Positions 31,653 to 40,164 of a stretch of DNA of 64,000 nt are shown piece by piece. The number at the start of each line of letters is the position of its first letter. The first letter of the stretch is position 1. Position numbers and translations under genes: made by a program. A model generated the notes under the pieces. That model was not told where the DNA came from, made no database searches, and was given only the letters and a program-made list of their open reading frames with translations. This DNA is from Actinomadura meyerae (GTDB lineage: Bacteria > Actinomycetota > Actinomycetes > Streptosporangiales > Streptosporangiaceae): NCBI RefSeq assembly GCF_900188445.1, contig NZ_FZOR01000020.1, forward strand, positions 1 through 64,000, given 5' to 3'.

Positions 31653-33455
31653 CGGCACCTCCGCCACGAGCCGGAAGACGTCCCCGTCCTTGCCGGCGGT
31701 CAGCGTCCCGCCCAGCTCCCGCGCCCTGCGCGTGAGGTTCCGCAGCCCCACCCCCGGCGTGCCGCCGCGCCCCGTGACACCGTCGTTGGCCAGGCGCAGC
31801 CGGACGCTCCGCCCGGTCACCTCGACGGCCAGCTCGCACCGCTCGGCATCGCTGTGCCGCAGCACGTTGGTGACCCCTTCGCGCAGGACGGTGGCCAGGA
31901 GCGTGTCGGTCTCCGCGGGCAGCGCCACCGGCTCGACCCGCCCGGTCACCTCGATGCCCGCGGCCGAGAGCGCCGCGCGCGTGGACTCCGCCTCCGCAGC
32001 CAGCGCGATCTCGCCGCGCCCGGCCACGACGTCCTCCATGTCCGCCAGGGCGCGGCGGGCCGCCTCCAGGCCCTCCGCCAGCTCGGCGCTGGCCCGGCCG
32101 GGATCCCTGTCCAGCAGCCGCAGCGCCAGCTCGCTCTTGAGGACGACCACCGACAGCCCCAGCCCGAGCAGGTCGTGCAGGTCGGTCGCGAACCGGAGCC
32201 GTTCGCGGGCCACGGCCGCCCTGGCCAGCTCGGCCCGGGCCTCCTTCACCCGCAGGGCCACCTCGCCCATGCGGACCAGCCCGCACACCAGCAGCGCCCG
32301 CTCCGCGGACCACACGACCTCGTAGGCCATGCCCAGCGGCGTCGGGTCGCCGAGCTCCGCGTCCCAGATCATGAGCAGCGGATCCAGGCAGATCAGCGGG
32401 ACCGCCGTGGCCCACCGCGCCCACCCGCGCACCACGACCAGCACGGGGCCCGGCAGGAAGTAGACGACGTGCCACACGGCCAGGTCGAACATGAGCAGCG
32501 GTCCCAGGGCGGGGACGAGGACGGCGAGCGTCCACAGCGGGCGGCGGGCGGGGGCGCAGGCGCGCAGGAACAGCAGGACGAATCCGGCGAGCGCCGCGAA
32601 GTACACCGCCGTCTCGAGCGCGGTGAGGTCGATGCGCAGGAACTGCCGCACCTGGGCCGGCACGATCATGAGGCAGACGGTCACGGCCCCGAGGACCGCC
32701 GCGCCCGTCGCCGTCAGGTGGTCCGCGACCGCCGCGCCCGCGAGGCGCTCGCGCCCGTATCCGTGCGCCACCGACCGCGTCTCGTTCAGCGCCGCCCGTG
32801 CCACGTCCAGCCGCCGCCTGACCGCCGCCGGGTCGGCCGCGTCCCCGCCCCGGACGAGCCGTCCGAGGCTCACGCCCACCCGTTCGTTCAGCTGCTGGGC
32901 GAACACCAGACGCTCGCGGGAGACCTCGGCGAGCGCGAGCGCGTCCCGGGTCCGCCGCATCTCCGCGATGAGGTCGGCCAGCCGGGCGACGCCGTACAGC
33001 CCGATCCCGACGAACGCGGTGTGCCCGACCGCGAGGTAGGCCGCCTCGGCGGCGGTCGGCCGCACCGGCAGCGCCGCGGCGAACTGCGCGGCGATCACCA
33101 CGGCGAAACCGCCCCAGGCCGCCCACCGCCGGCGGATGAGCAGCAGCAGCGCCGCCGCCAGGAACCCCGAGTTGCCGTACCAGGTGGAGGCGTACCAGAC
33201 CATGCCCGCGGCCGTCAGGACCGCCTGGACGCCCAGCGTCCACGGCCAGCCCCGCGCAGGCTCCTCGTCCGACCAGCGGATGCAGTTGCGCAGGTGCAGG
33301 AGCACCAGCGCGGTCAGCAGGGCCGATGGCACCGCCTTGCCGCCCTGCTCCGCGTCGACGATGCCGATGTAGCCGCCGAACGCGAAACCGAGGCTCACCC
33401 CGACCGCGACCGCGCGGGCCCAGCGCGCGGCCGCGGCCGGAGACGCGGAATCCAT
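31542..33455 (-). CDS. Two-component histidine kinase with duplicated membrane-kinase layout
   Basis: A protein of 637 residues from ATG 33455 (GGGAGG 5 bp upstream). It has two sets of membrane helices (about 12-160 and 265-395). After the first set a DHp-like helix (RERLVFAQQLNERVGVSL) lacks the phospho-acceptor His and has no ATPase domain; after the second set the real HisKA_3 (RERLRFATDLHDLLGLGLSV, His near 427) and HATPase (GVGLRNLTRRARELGG) follow. It thus looks like a tandem fusion of a decayed and a working kinase. The last 30 or so residues lie past the normal end of the ATPase domain and are antisense to the response regulator gene. Confidence 0.85.
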   Translation of the reverse strand: MDSASPAAAARWARAVAVGVSLGFAFGGYIGIVDAEQGGKAVPSALLTALVLLHLRNCIRWSDEEPARGWPWTLGVQAVLTAAGMVWYASTWYGNSGFLAAALLLLIRRRWAAWGGFAVVIAAQFAAALPVRPTAAEAAYLAVGHTAFVGIGLYGVARLADLIAEMRRTRDALALAEVSRERLVFAQQLNERVGVSLGRLVRGGDAADPAAVRRRLDVARAALNETRSVAHGYGRERLAGAAVADHLTATGAAVLGAVTVCLMIVPAQVRQFLRIDLTALETAVYFAALAGFVLLFLRACAPARRPLWTLAVLVPALGPLLMFDLAVWHVVYFLPGPVLVVVRGWARWATAVPLICLDPLLMIWDAELGDPTPLGMAYEVVWSAERALLVCGLVRMGEVALRVKEARAELARAAVARERLRFATDLHDLLGLGLSVVVLKSELALRLLDRDPGRASAELAEGLEAARRALADMEDVVAGRGEIALAAEAESTRAALSAAGIEVTGRVEPVALPAETDTLLATVLREGVTNVLRHSDAERCELAVEVTGRSVRLRLANDGVTGRGGTPGVGLRNLTRRARELGGTLTAGKDGDVFRLVAEVPLQPALIGRDADRVDAVPGVQLEDGRRQVVADGAPAQ

Positions 33456-33513
33456 ACGGCCTCCCGAAAGGGGGAATCCGCGCATCGTAGAGGAGACCGG
33501 GCGTGGGGAAGGG

Positions 33514-35082
33514 CTAGAGCCACGGCCAGGCCGCGTCGCGCCCGGCCTCCAGCAGCGGGACGGCCCGGAACGCGGCGTCGGACAGGCCGCCGAAGGTGTG
33601 CCGGCCTCCGGTGCCGGACGGGCCGTGCCCGTACCTGTAGCCGGCCAGGTTCCAGGTGTAGACGGGCACGTCCGCCGGGACCTGGGCGGCCGGGTCGGCG
33701 CCGCGGTGGCCGCCCCACGCCTGCTCGTCGGTGACGATCACGACGCGGTCGTGGCCCCGGTAGCGCGCCCGGACCGCCTCGGCGGTGTTCGTGCCGCCCA
33801 TGGAGGTGAAGCGCTCCAGGACCTTGAGCAGCGACTCGCCCCGGCCGAAGCGGACGGGCCGGTGGCCGGTGCCGAACTCGACCAGGTCGGCGTCCGCCGC
33901 GCGGAGCGCCAGCGCGGCGCCGAAGATCGCGGCGGAGTCGGCGCGGTTGAGCCCCGACTTCGGCGAGACGGGCCCGAACATCGAGCCGGACCGGTCGACC
34001 AGGATCAGCGTGCGGCCGGCCAGCGCCGGGACGCCGCCCAGCGAGTGTTCGAGCGCCCGCTCCAGCGGCCACGCCCACCGCAGCGACGGCGCGGCCCGGT
34101 ACGCGGCGAGGAAGCGGAACGGGAACATGCGGCTCCGGGCGATCTCCCCGGGGTCGGCGAGCCGGGCCGCCACGGTCGCGGCGACCCCGTCGGACACGCC
34201 CGCCCGGTCGAAGTTCCGCAGGTTCCGCACCAGGGCCATCACGCCCATGCTCGGGATGACAGCCTCCCATGCCGCCGCGTCCATCGGGCCCTGCAGCCAT
34301 CCGGCGAGGGCCTCCCAGGTGATGCCCGCCGCGCGGAGCCGTTCCGGGCCGTCGCCGGCGAGCAGCACGGCCCGGCGCTCGGCGGCGGGCGTCGCCATGA
34401 GGGCCTCGCGGGCGAGCAGCGTCGGCAGCGCGGGCTCGCCGCCGCGGCCGTGGCGCCGGTCGAGGGCATGGCGGAACAGCTCGCCCTGCCACGGCTTGTC
34501 CGGCGCCGGGCTCGGGTGGACGAGGTCGATCACGTCGCCGAAGCGGAAGCCCTTCGCCGCGGTGTCGTACTTCAGCAGGGACCGCTCGGTGTAGAGCCGC
34601 CGGACGGCGTCCGCGACGCCGCGCTTGACCGGCTTGGGCAGCGCGCGGCCGTAGGTCGACGTCCAGTAGGCGAGGGCCTCGCCCGGCTCGTCGGCACGCT
34701 GCAGGACGCTCGCGACGAGCTGCCGGTTGCCGCCGTTGAGGCCGGCGTCGAGCCGTGCCCGCACGGCCTCCAGGGCGGCGACGACCGGGGCGGAGCGCAT
34801 GCCAGCCGTCTGGCGGAGCCACGGCAGGAACCCGGCCGTCCACTCGATGTCGTCGACGGCGACCCGGCGGACGAGGTCGCGGAAGCGGGCGTCGCGGTCG
34901 CCCGCGTTCTCGTAGAAGGCGTCCTCGCCGACCATGTTCGCGACGGCGAGCAGGAACAGCTCGCTCTTGGCGTCGCGGGCGTGGCCGGGCGCGCCCTCGT
35001 GGGTGCGGCCCGACGGCGTCGCTTCGCCGCGGACCGGGCTGGACACGGCCCGGCGGACGGTGCCGCGATTGAACTTCGCCAT
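33514..35082 (-). CDS. Ro60/TROVE-domain RNA-binding protein (Rsr-like)
   Basis: A protein of 522 residues. The TROVE domain of helical repeats fills about 25-340 (AKSELFLLAVANMVGEDAFYE near 40, DDIEWTAGFLPWLRQTAGMRS near 78, PMDAAAWEAVIPSMGVMALV near 265) and a von Willebrand A domain fills about 350-522 with an intact MIDAS motif DRSGSMFG near 362 and VIVTDEQAWGG near 450. Bacterial Ro proteins bind Y RNAs and guide RNA decay by PNPase, and act in stress and rRNA maturation. GAAGGGAG precedes the ATG. The 412-bp stretch upstream on the same strand carries a tRNA-like fold, a candidate Y RNA. A histidine kinase gene follows 58 bp downstream. Confidence 0.9.
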   Translation of the reverse strand: MAKFNRGTVRRAVSSPVRGEATPSGRTHEGAPGHARDAKSELFLLAVANMVGEDAFYENAGDRDARFRDLVRRVAVDDIEWTAGFLPWLRQTAGMRSAPVVAALEAVRARLDAGLNGGNRQLVASVLQRADEPGEALAYWTSTYGRALPKPVKRGVADAVRRLYTERSLLKYDTAAKGFRFGDVIDLVHPSPAPDKPWQGELFRHALDRRHGRGGEPALPTLLAREALMATPAAERRAVLLAGDGPERLRAAGITWEALAGWLQGPMDAAAWEAVIPSMGVMALVRNLRNFDRAGVSDGVAATVAARLADPGEIARSRMFPFRFLAAYRAAPSLRWAWPLERALEHSLGGVPALAGRTLILVDRSGSMFGPVSPKSGLNRADSAAIFGAALALRAADADLVEFGTGHRPVRFGRGESLLKVLERFTSMGGTNTAEAVRARYRGHDRVVIVTDEQAWGGHRGADPAAQVPADVPVYTWNLAGYRYGHGPSGTGGRHTFGGLSDAAFRAVPLLEAGRDAAWPWL

Positions 35083-35121
35083 GGGCGGGGCTCCCTTCTG
35101 AGAAATGGAGGGAGCTGTTCG

Positions 35122-35139
35122 GATCCGGGCCCCCGGATC
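35122..35139 (-). other. Perfect palindrome just before the Ro60-like gene
   Basis: GATCCGGG and CCCGGATC with two bases between. It lies 40 bp before the Ro60-like start and could be the 3' end of an upstream RNA, an attenuator or a protein site. No T-run follows. Confidence 0.4.
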
Positions 35140-35254
35140 AACGAAGAATTATCCGCGGCCTGCGCATCGGCGCCCGCGAAGTATGTGCTCCCTCCCGAGA
35201 TCGAGTCGGTGTACGGGGGTGCCCCCGATATGGGCGTCGCGAGCGGAGCCGGCG

Positions 35255-35360
35255 GCCCCTGCGAAGGGAATCGAACCCGGAAGTACCCGTTCACCTGCGC
35301 ACCGGGAGGTGCGTATCCAGTTGTCGAGCCCTTCCGAGATCGAAGGCGGCCGCAGGATCG
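35255..35360 (-). ncRNA. Candidate Y RNA (YrlA-like, tRNA-mimic fold)
   Basis: On the minus strand, directly upstream of the Ro60-like gene, this stretch forms a tRNA-like shape. CCTGCG (35351-35356) pairs with CGCAGG (35258-35263) as an acceptor-like stem; GGGTTCGATTCCC (35266-35278) is a classic T-arm sequence with loop TTCGATT; CGCACC-TCCC-GGTGCG (35298-35313) is a short anticodon-arm-like hairpin; and a D-loop-like ACTGG follows GGGCTCG. The T stem pairs only three bases, the anticodon loop has four bases and the whole is about 100 bases, so it is not a working tRNA. Bacterial Y RNAs of the YrlA type mimic tRNA and are encoded beside Ro genes. The GNCGAAG Ro-binding motif was not found, so ends and identity are uncertain. 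A possible -10 (GATACT) lies at 35377-35382. Confidence 0.5.
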
Positions 35361-35374
35361 GTTTCTTTGACAGA

Positions 35375-35442
35375 GAAGTATCCCGTGGCCATCGCACCGG
35401 AAGGGCGATGGCCCAAGGAGACCATTCCGTACCGGGCGGGAT
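35375..35442. other. Structured non-coding stretch upstream of the candidate Y RNA
   Basis: GGCCATCG (35387-35394) pairs with CGATGGCC (35406-35413), and an outer ATCCCG pairs with CGGGAT near 35438, giving a nested fold. The stretch is AT-richer than the genes around it and has no open frame of note. It may be a promoter region or a second structured RNA. The remaining parts of 35083-35494 show a CGGGGG-TG-CCCCCG hairpin at 35214-35227 and nothing else I recognise. Confidence 0.4.
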
Positions 35443-35494
35443 CAACCGAATAAATGGCATTCTCGCGTTGCCGGTCCCGGCGCTCAGGCCCGGT

Positions 35495-36118
35495 TCAGGC
35501 CCGGGTCCGGGCCGGTGCGGGCTCCCACGCGAACCCGTCGGGGTCGGTGCCGGCCTCGCCGCCGCCGACCAGGACGAGCCGGCGCGAGCCGGTGCCCTCC
35601 TGGGCGACCCCGGTGTCCTTGGCGAGGGCGCGGCGCGGGTAGAGCGCCAGCGTGACGGCCGACGCCGGGGTGTCGAACTCGGCGTACTTGCCGCCGAAGC
35701 TCTTGGCGACGGCCAGGCCGCGAGCGGTGTAGAACCGCTTGCTCGCCTTCACGTCCGCGACCCCCAGCAGCAGCGTGACCTGCTCGAACGCCGGCCGGGC
35801 GGGGGAGGAGTCCTTCTTCTTCGAGGAGGCGACCTTGCAGATCGTCCCGTCCGGGGCCCGGACGACGCCGCCGTAGCCCCAGAAGGACTTCGCGGCGGGC
35901 TTCAGCACCGCGGCGCCGGCGCCGGTGGCGGCGGCGATGAGCGCGTCCACGTCGCCGGGCTGCGCCGCGACGAGCGACAGCGCGAAACCGCGGAAACCGG
36001 TGGACGGCTCGTCCGAGGCGCGGACGCCGACGTGGGAGGAGAGGCCGACGGCGGCGTAGAAGGCCGTGGCGGCGGCGGTGTCGGCGACTTCGAGGATGAC
36101 GGATTCGAAGGTGTCCAT
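35495..36118 (-). CDS. Two-domain VOC (glyoxalase-like) protein
   Basis: A protein of 207 residues. Two VOC modules: residues 1-95 (ESVILEVADTAAATAFYAAV ... VVRAPDGTICKVAS) and 110-200 (EQVTLLLGVADVKASKRFYT ... WEPAPA). The linker SSKKKDSS is basic. VOC proteins bind a metal in a cup and include isomerases, dioxygenases and drug-binding proteins; here the usual first His of each half is missing, so binding rather than catalysis is likely. It follows another VOC gene by 53 bp on the same strand. Confidence 0.82.
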   Translation of the reverse strand: MDTFESVILEVADTAAATAFYAAVGLSSHVGVRASDEPSTGFRGFALSLVAAQPGDVDALIAAATGAGAAVLKPAAKSFWGYGGVVRAPDGTICKVASSKKKDSSPARPAFEQVTLLLGVADVKASKRFYTARGLAVAKSFGGKYAEFDTPASAVTLALYPRRALAKDTGVAQEGTGSRRLVLVGGGEAGTDPDGFAWEPAPARTRA

Positions 36119-36171
36119 GACGTTTCCTTCCGTGGCGAGGGTGGGGTCGTCCTGTAGCCGGGTGGCCGAAA

Positions 36172-36528
36172 TCAGCGGTCCTGGATCAGCCCGAGGACGT
36201 TGCCGTCCGGGTCGGTGACGGAGGCGACCAGGCGCCCGCCGCCGACGTCGTGCGGGGCGTCCTTGACGGACGCGCCGGCGCCGGTCAGCTCGGCGACCTT
36301 CGCCTCGATGTCCGGCACGTGCCAGTAGGCCACCGGCGACGTCATGCCCTGCGGCCCGCCGTCCGGGACGAGCCCGATGTGCTGGCCGCCGGCCTCGAAC
36401 CCGACGTAGTACGGCGAGTCGGTCTGCGGGTCCGTGCCGAGCAGGGCGGCGTAGACCGCCTTGGCCTTCGCCAGGTCGCTCACGGGATGCAGGACGGTCT
36501 TGATGCCCTGAGGGGAGGAATCGCTCAT
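36172..36528 (-). CDS. Single-domain VOC protein
   Basis: A protein of 118 residues, one VOC module: IKTVLHPVSDLAKAKAVYAALLG at the start, SPYYVGFEAGGQHIGLVP in the middle and VASVTDPDGNVLGLIQD at the end. The first His of the metal site (TVLHPV), a second (GQHIGL) and the final acidic region are present, so metal binding is possible. Similar small proteins are annotated as glyoxalase/bleomycin-resistance family. It heads a two-gene VOC unit and diverges from the large LuxR-type regulator. Confidence 0.85.
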   Translation of the reverse strand: MSDSSPQGIKTVLHPVSDLAKAKAVYAALLGTDPQTDSPYYVGFEAGGQHIGLVPDGGPQGMTSPVAYWHVPDIEAKVAELTGAGASVKDAPHDVGGGRLVASVTDPDGNVLGLIQDR

Positions 36529-36640
36529 GGGTCCCAGCCTGGCTCCTGCCCCGCCCCGGCCACATCCGTGCCGGCTACGGAGCCGCCTACGGATCGCCGG
36601 CACGGACCGTGCACGGACGGCCCTGCACCAGAATGGGACG

Positions 36641-39430
36641 GTGGTCGTCACAGTGGACATCTCGCCCCGCGAAGCCGAGGTGCTGGAGCTGGTCGGGGAG
36701 CATCTCAGCAACGCCGAGATCGCGGCCCGGTTGTTCATCTCGGTCCGCACCGCCGAGAGCCATGTCTCCTCGCTGCTGCGGAAGCTGGGCGTCCCGGACC
36801 GGCGCGCCCTCGCCGCGCACGCCGCCGCGAGCCGCCGCGCCGCCGGCGCCGCCGACCCGGTGCCCGCCCTGCCCGCCCCGCTGACCTCGTTCGTGGGCCG
36901 CGCCGCCGAGCGCGCCGAGCTGGCCGCGCTGATCGCGCGGCACCGGCAGGTGACGGCGGCGGGCCCCGGCGGGGTGGGCAAGACGCGGCTCGCGCTGGCG
37001 GTGGCGGCGGACGCGGCCGGAACGTTCGCCGACGGGGTCTGGTTCGTCGACCTGGTGCCGGTCACCGACCCGGGCATGGTCGCGGACGCGGTCGCCGGCG
37101 CGCTCGGCCTCGGCGAGCAGCCCGGCCGCGGCATGGCCGCCTCGGTGGCCGCCGCGCTGGCCGACCGGCACGTCCTGCTCGTCCTGGACAACTGCGAGCA
37201 GGTGCGGGACGGCGTGGCGCCGTTCCTGGAGAACCTCCTCGCCGCGTGCCCCCGGGTGTCGGTGCTCGCGACGAGCCGGGCGCGGCTGATGGTGCCGTTC
37301 GAGCGCGTCTACCCCGTCCCGCCGCTGTCGCTGTCCGGTGACGGCGGGTCGGACGCGGTGGCCCTGTTCAAGGAGCGCGCGACCGCGATCGGCTGGCCGC
37401 TGGACCCGCCCCTGCACGAGCACATCCGCTCGATCTGCGAGCGGCTGGACGGCATGGCGCTGGCGATCGAGCTGGCCGCCGCCCGGTACCCCACGCTCGG
37501 CCTGGACGGCCTCACCGCCGCGCTGTCGCATCCGCTGCGGACGCTGACCGGCGGCTCCCGCGCCGACGACCGGCACCGCTCGGTGCGGGCGGCGGTCGAC
37601 TGGAGCCACGCCCTGCTGGAACCGGCCGACCGGGAGCTGCTGCGGCGCGTGTCGGTGTTCGTCGCGCCGTTCACCGCCGCCGCGGCGGCCGAGGTGGCCG
37701 GGACCGGGGAGGCCGCCGCCGCCGACGGGCTGGCCCGCCTCGCCGAGCAGAGCCTGCTGGCCGTGCGGGCGTCCGCGGGTGCGACGGAGTACCGGGCGCT
37801 GGAGACGATCCGCCAGTACGGGACCGAGCGGCTCGCCGAGGCCGGCGAGCTGGCCGCCGCCCGCGCCCGGCACCTGCGCTGGTGCCTGGGCCGGGCCGCC
37901 GCCGTCGCGGGCGCCGGGACGGACCGGCGGTCCCGCTTCGACGCCCTCGCCGACGACCTCCGCGCCGCCCTCGCCTGGGCGTCCGGCGAGCCGGACCACC
38001 GCGCGGACGCCTACGACCTCGCGCGGCACCTGGCGGACCTCGCCTTCACCCGCAACCTGGTCGGCGAGTCCCAGCAGCGGTACGAGCAGGCCGCCGGACT
38101 CGCCGCCGACCCGGCCGACGCCGCGGCGATGCTCCGGCACGCCGCCGCCGTCGCCGGGTGCCGCATGAACGGCGACGACATGTACCGACTGCACCGCGCC
38201 GCCGCCGACGCCGCCCGCCGGGCCGGGCAGGACGCCCGCGCCGCCGCCGACCTGGCGACCGCCGCGACCACCGTGTACCGGTTCTCCGGCACGTTCGTCC
38301 GGCCGCCGTCCCCGGCGGAGACGCGCGCGCTCATCGCCGAGGCGCGGGAGCACGCGGGCGGCGCCCCGGCCGCGCTCGCCGCCGTCGCGCTGGCCGAGGC
38401 GGCGTCGGCCGCCGACGCGCTCGACGCCGACCAGGACCCGCACGGCGACGCCGTGGCGGAGGTCCTCGCACGCGCCGAGCACGCGGTCGACCTCGCCCAC
38501 CGCACCGGGTCCCCGCCCGCCGAGTCCGCGGCGCTGGACGCGCTCGCCGCCGTGCGGAGCTGGGTCGGCGACCCGTTCGCCACCGCGGCCACGGCCCGCC
38601 GCCGCGTCACTCTCCTGGAGGCCGCGCCGGCCGGCCCCGCCGTCGCGCATGAGCTCGTCCAGGCCCTCGGCGAGGCCGCGCAGACCGCGATCGGCGCCGG
38701 GGACCTGCCCGGCGCCCGGCGCTGGGCGCGGCGGCTCGCCGACCATCCGTCGCTGGCCGAGGTGGGGCACCGCGCGACGAGCTGGCAGCTGGTCGCGGAC
38801 GCGCTCGCGGGCGACGTCCCCGGCGTGCTCGGCGGCGCCGTCCGATTCCTGGACGCGTGGCGGCGCGGCGGCGGCCCCGTCCGGGCGGACCTCGAACCCG
38901 CGGTGACCGCCGTCGCCATGGTGCACGGCCTCCGCGGCGACGAGGACGCCCGCCGCGAATGGGACGCGGTCCTGGAGGAGTTCGACGCGTCGCCGAGCCG
39001 GCTCCACGGCTACGGCGCGGTCTTCGACGCGATGCTGCTCCTCCACCGCGGACAGGCGGCGGACGCGCTGGAGCGGCTGGCGCCCGAGCCCGGCGAAGTG
39101 TGGAGGTGGGTCACCTGGACCTGGCTCCACTGGTACGTCGCCCTGCGCGCGGAGGCCACCGTGCTCGCCGGGGCTCCCGGCGCCCGCCGCCGCGTGGCCG
39201 AAGCCCGCAAGCTCACCGAGGGCGACCCGGTGGCCGGAGCCATCGTGGAGCGCGCCGAGGCCCTGCTGGACGGCGACGAGGAGCGGCTGCTCACCACGGC
39301 GGACGCGTTCGGCGCCGCCGGCTGCGCCTACCAGTCGGCCCGGACCGCCGTCCTCGCCGGCGGTGACCACGCCGCCCGCGGAGCGCAGGCGGTCGCCGCC
39401 CTCGGCCTGGCGCCCATGGCCGTCCGGTAG
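36641..39430 (+). CDS. Large ATPase regulator with N-terminal LuxR-type HTH
   Basis: A protein of about 929 residues from GTG 36641; the open frame extends to 36527 but without family pattern. The LuxR-type HTH is at the very N-terminus (ISPREAEVLELVGEHLSNAEIA ... RTAESHVSSLLRKLGV, 4-60). An NB-ARC/AAA ATPase follows with P-loop GPGGVGKTRLA near 108 and VLLVLDNCEQV near 185 (Walker B), and then a long alanine-rich helical, TPR-like region. In most LuxR (LAL) or SARP regulators the HTH is C-terminal or of another type, so this order is less common. The target is unknown. Confidence 0.82.
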   Translation: MVVTVDISPREAEVLELVGEHLSNAEIAARLFISVRTAESHVSSLLRKLGVPDRRALAAHAAASRRAAGAADPVPALPAPLTSFVGRAAERAELAALIARHRQVTAAGPGGVGKTRLALAVAADAAGTFADGVWFVDLVPVTDPGMVADAVAGALGLGEQPGRGMAASVAAALADRHVLLVLDNCEQVRDGVAPFLENLLAACPRVSVLATSRARLMVPFERVYPVPPLSLSGDGGSDAVALFKERATAIGWPLDPPLHEHIRSICERLDGMALAIELAAARYPTLGLDGLTAALSHPLRTLTGGSRADDRHRSVRAAVDWSHALLEPADRELLRRVSVFVAPFTAAAAAEVAGTGEAAAADGLARLAEQSLLAVRASAGATEYRALETIRQYGTERLAEAGELAAARARHLRWCLGRAAAVAGAGTDRRSRFDALADDLRAALAWASGEPDHRADAYDLARHLADLAFTRNLVGESQQRYEQAAGLAADPADAAAMLRHAAAVAGCRMNGDDMYRLHRAAADAARRAGQDARAAADLATAATTVYRFSGTFVRPPSPAETRALIAEAREHAGGAPAALAAVALAEAASAADALDADQDPHGDAVAEVLARAEHAVDLAHRTGSPPAESAALDALAAVRSWVGDPFATAATARRRVTLLEAAPAGPAVAHELVQALGEAAQTAIGAGDLPGARRWARRLADHPSLAEVGHRATSWQLVADALAGDVPGVLGGAVRFLDAWRRGGGPVRADLEPAVTAVAMVHGLRGDEDARREWDAVLEEFDASPSRLHGYGAVFDAMLLLHRGQAADALERLAPEPGEVWRWVTWTWLHWYVALRAEATVLAGAPGARRRVAEARKLTEGDPVAGAIVERAEALLDGDEERLLTTADAFGAAGCAYQSARTAVLAGGDHAARGAQAVAALGLAPMAVR

Positions 39431-39446
39431 CCGGAGCCGGGCCCGG

Positions 39447-40091
39447 TCACCGCGTCCGGTACTGGCGGCACTCGCCGGTGAAGACCTCGGCGAGTTCGGC
39501 CTCGATGATCGCGCTCGCCAGTTGCTCGGCGGGCGTCCCGTCCACACCGCCGGGATCGCGGTAGACCTGCGCCGCGAGGCCGTCGGTCACGGCGGCGAGG
39601 CGGACGGCCGCGGGCCACGGGTCCAGGCCGGGCTCGACCTCTCCGCACTCCTTGCCGTTGCGGACGGCCCGCGCGAGGTCGGCGCGCAGCGCGCGGGCCG
39701 TGCGGACGTCGACCTCCGCGAGGGCGGGGGCGTCCAGGGCGCGGCCGGCGAAGGCCCGGGCGACGCGGTACTCGGTGCGGCGCTCCTCGTTCAGCGGCAG
39801 CAGTTCCGCCATCGCCTCGGCCAGCACGTGCGAGATGGGCCGCCGGTGCCGCGTCCCGGCCCGGATCCGCTCGTCGATCCTGCTCCGGATCCGGGCGCTG
39901 ACGTGGTCGAACGCGTGCAGGAGCATGTCGTCCTTGGTGCGGAAGTAGTGCTGCACCAGACCGACCGAGATCCCGGCGGCGGCGGCCGTGCGGGCGACGG
40001 TGACGGCGTCCAAGCCGTGCTCGGAGATGAGCGCGCAGACGGCGACCGCGATCTGCCGGCGGCGCTGCTCATGGTCGGCTGTCCTCGGCAC
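39447..40091 (-). CDS. TetR-family regulator
   Basis: A protein of 214 residues: HEQRRRQIAVAVCALISEHG, then VTVARTAAAAGISVGLVQHYFRTKDDMLLH, a standard TetR HTH, followed by a C-terminal ligand domain of the BetI-like type (KDDMLLHAFDHVSARIRSRI). It is divergent from the serine hydrolase gene and separated from it by 73 bp holding a CATACG/CGTATG inverted repeat, so it probably represses that gene and itself. Confidence 0.87.
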   Translation of the reverse strand: MPRTADHEQRRRQIAVAVCALISEHGLDAVTVARTAAAAGISVGLVQHYFRTKDDMLLHAFDHVSARIRSRIDERIRAGTRHRRPISHVLAEAMAELLPLNEERRTEYRVARAFAGRALDAPALAEVDVRTARALRADLARAVRNGKECGEVEPGLDPWPAAVRLAAVTDGLAAQVYRDPGGVDGTPAEQLASAIIEAELAEVFTGECRQYRTR

Positions 40092-40107
40092 TTGATAACC
40101 GTACCAT

Positions 40108-40127
40108 CATACGATAAAAACCGTATG
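40108..40127. promoter_or_regulatory. Inverted-repeat operator between TetR and serine hydrolase genes
   Basis: CATACG and CGTATG are perfect 6-bp arms with eight bases (ATAAAAAC) between. AACCGTA repeats directly on both sides (near 40098 and 40120). The region is sharply AT-rich compared with its surroundings. Confidence 0.6.
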
Positions 40128-40164
40128 TCCATATTGTTATTCGCCCACCCCTTGCGAGGACCCC

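Noticed and set aside
35255..35360. A tRNA gene on the minus strand, suggested by GGGTTCGATTCCC
   Set aside because: The T stem pairs only three bases, the anticodon-position loop has four bases, and there are about 15 extra bases after the acceptor strand. It cannot be a normal tRNA; a Y RNA-like mimic fits better.
36587..39547. A 986-codon open frame opposite the LuxR-type regulator
   Set aside because: It is glycine/arginine-rich with no domain, and the plus-strand protein has HTH, P-loop and Walker B motifs.
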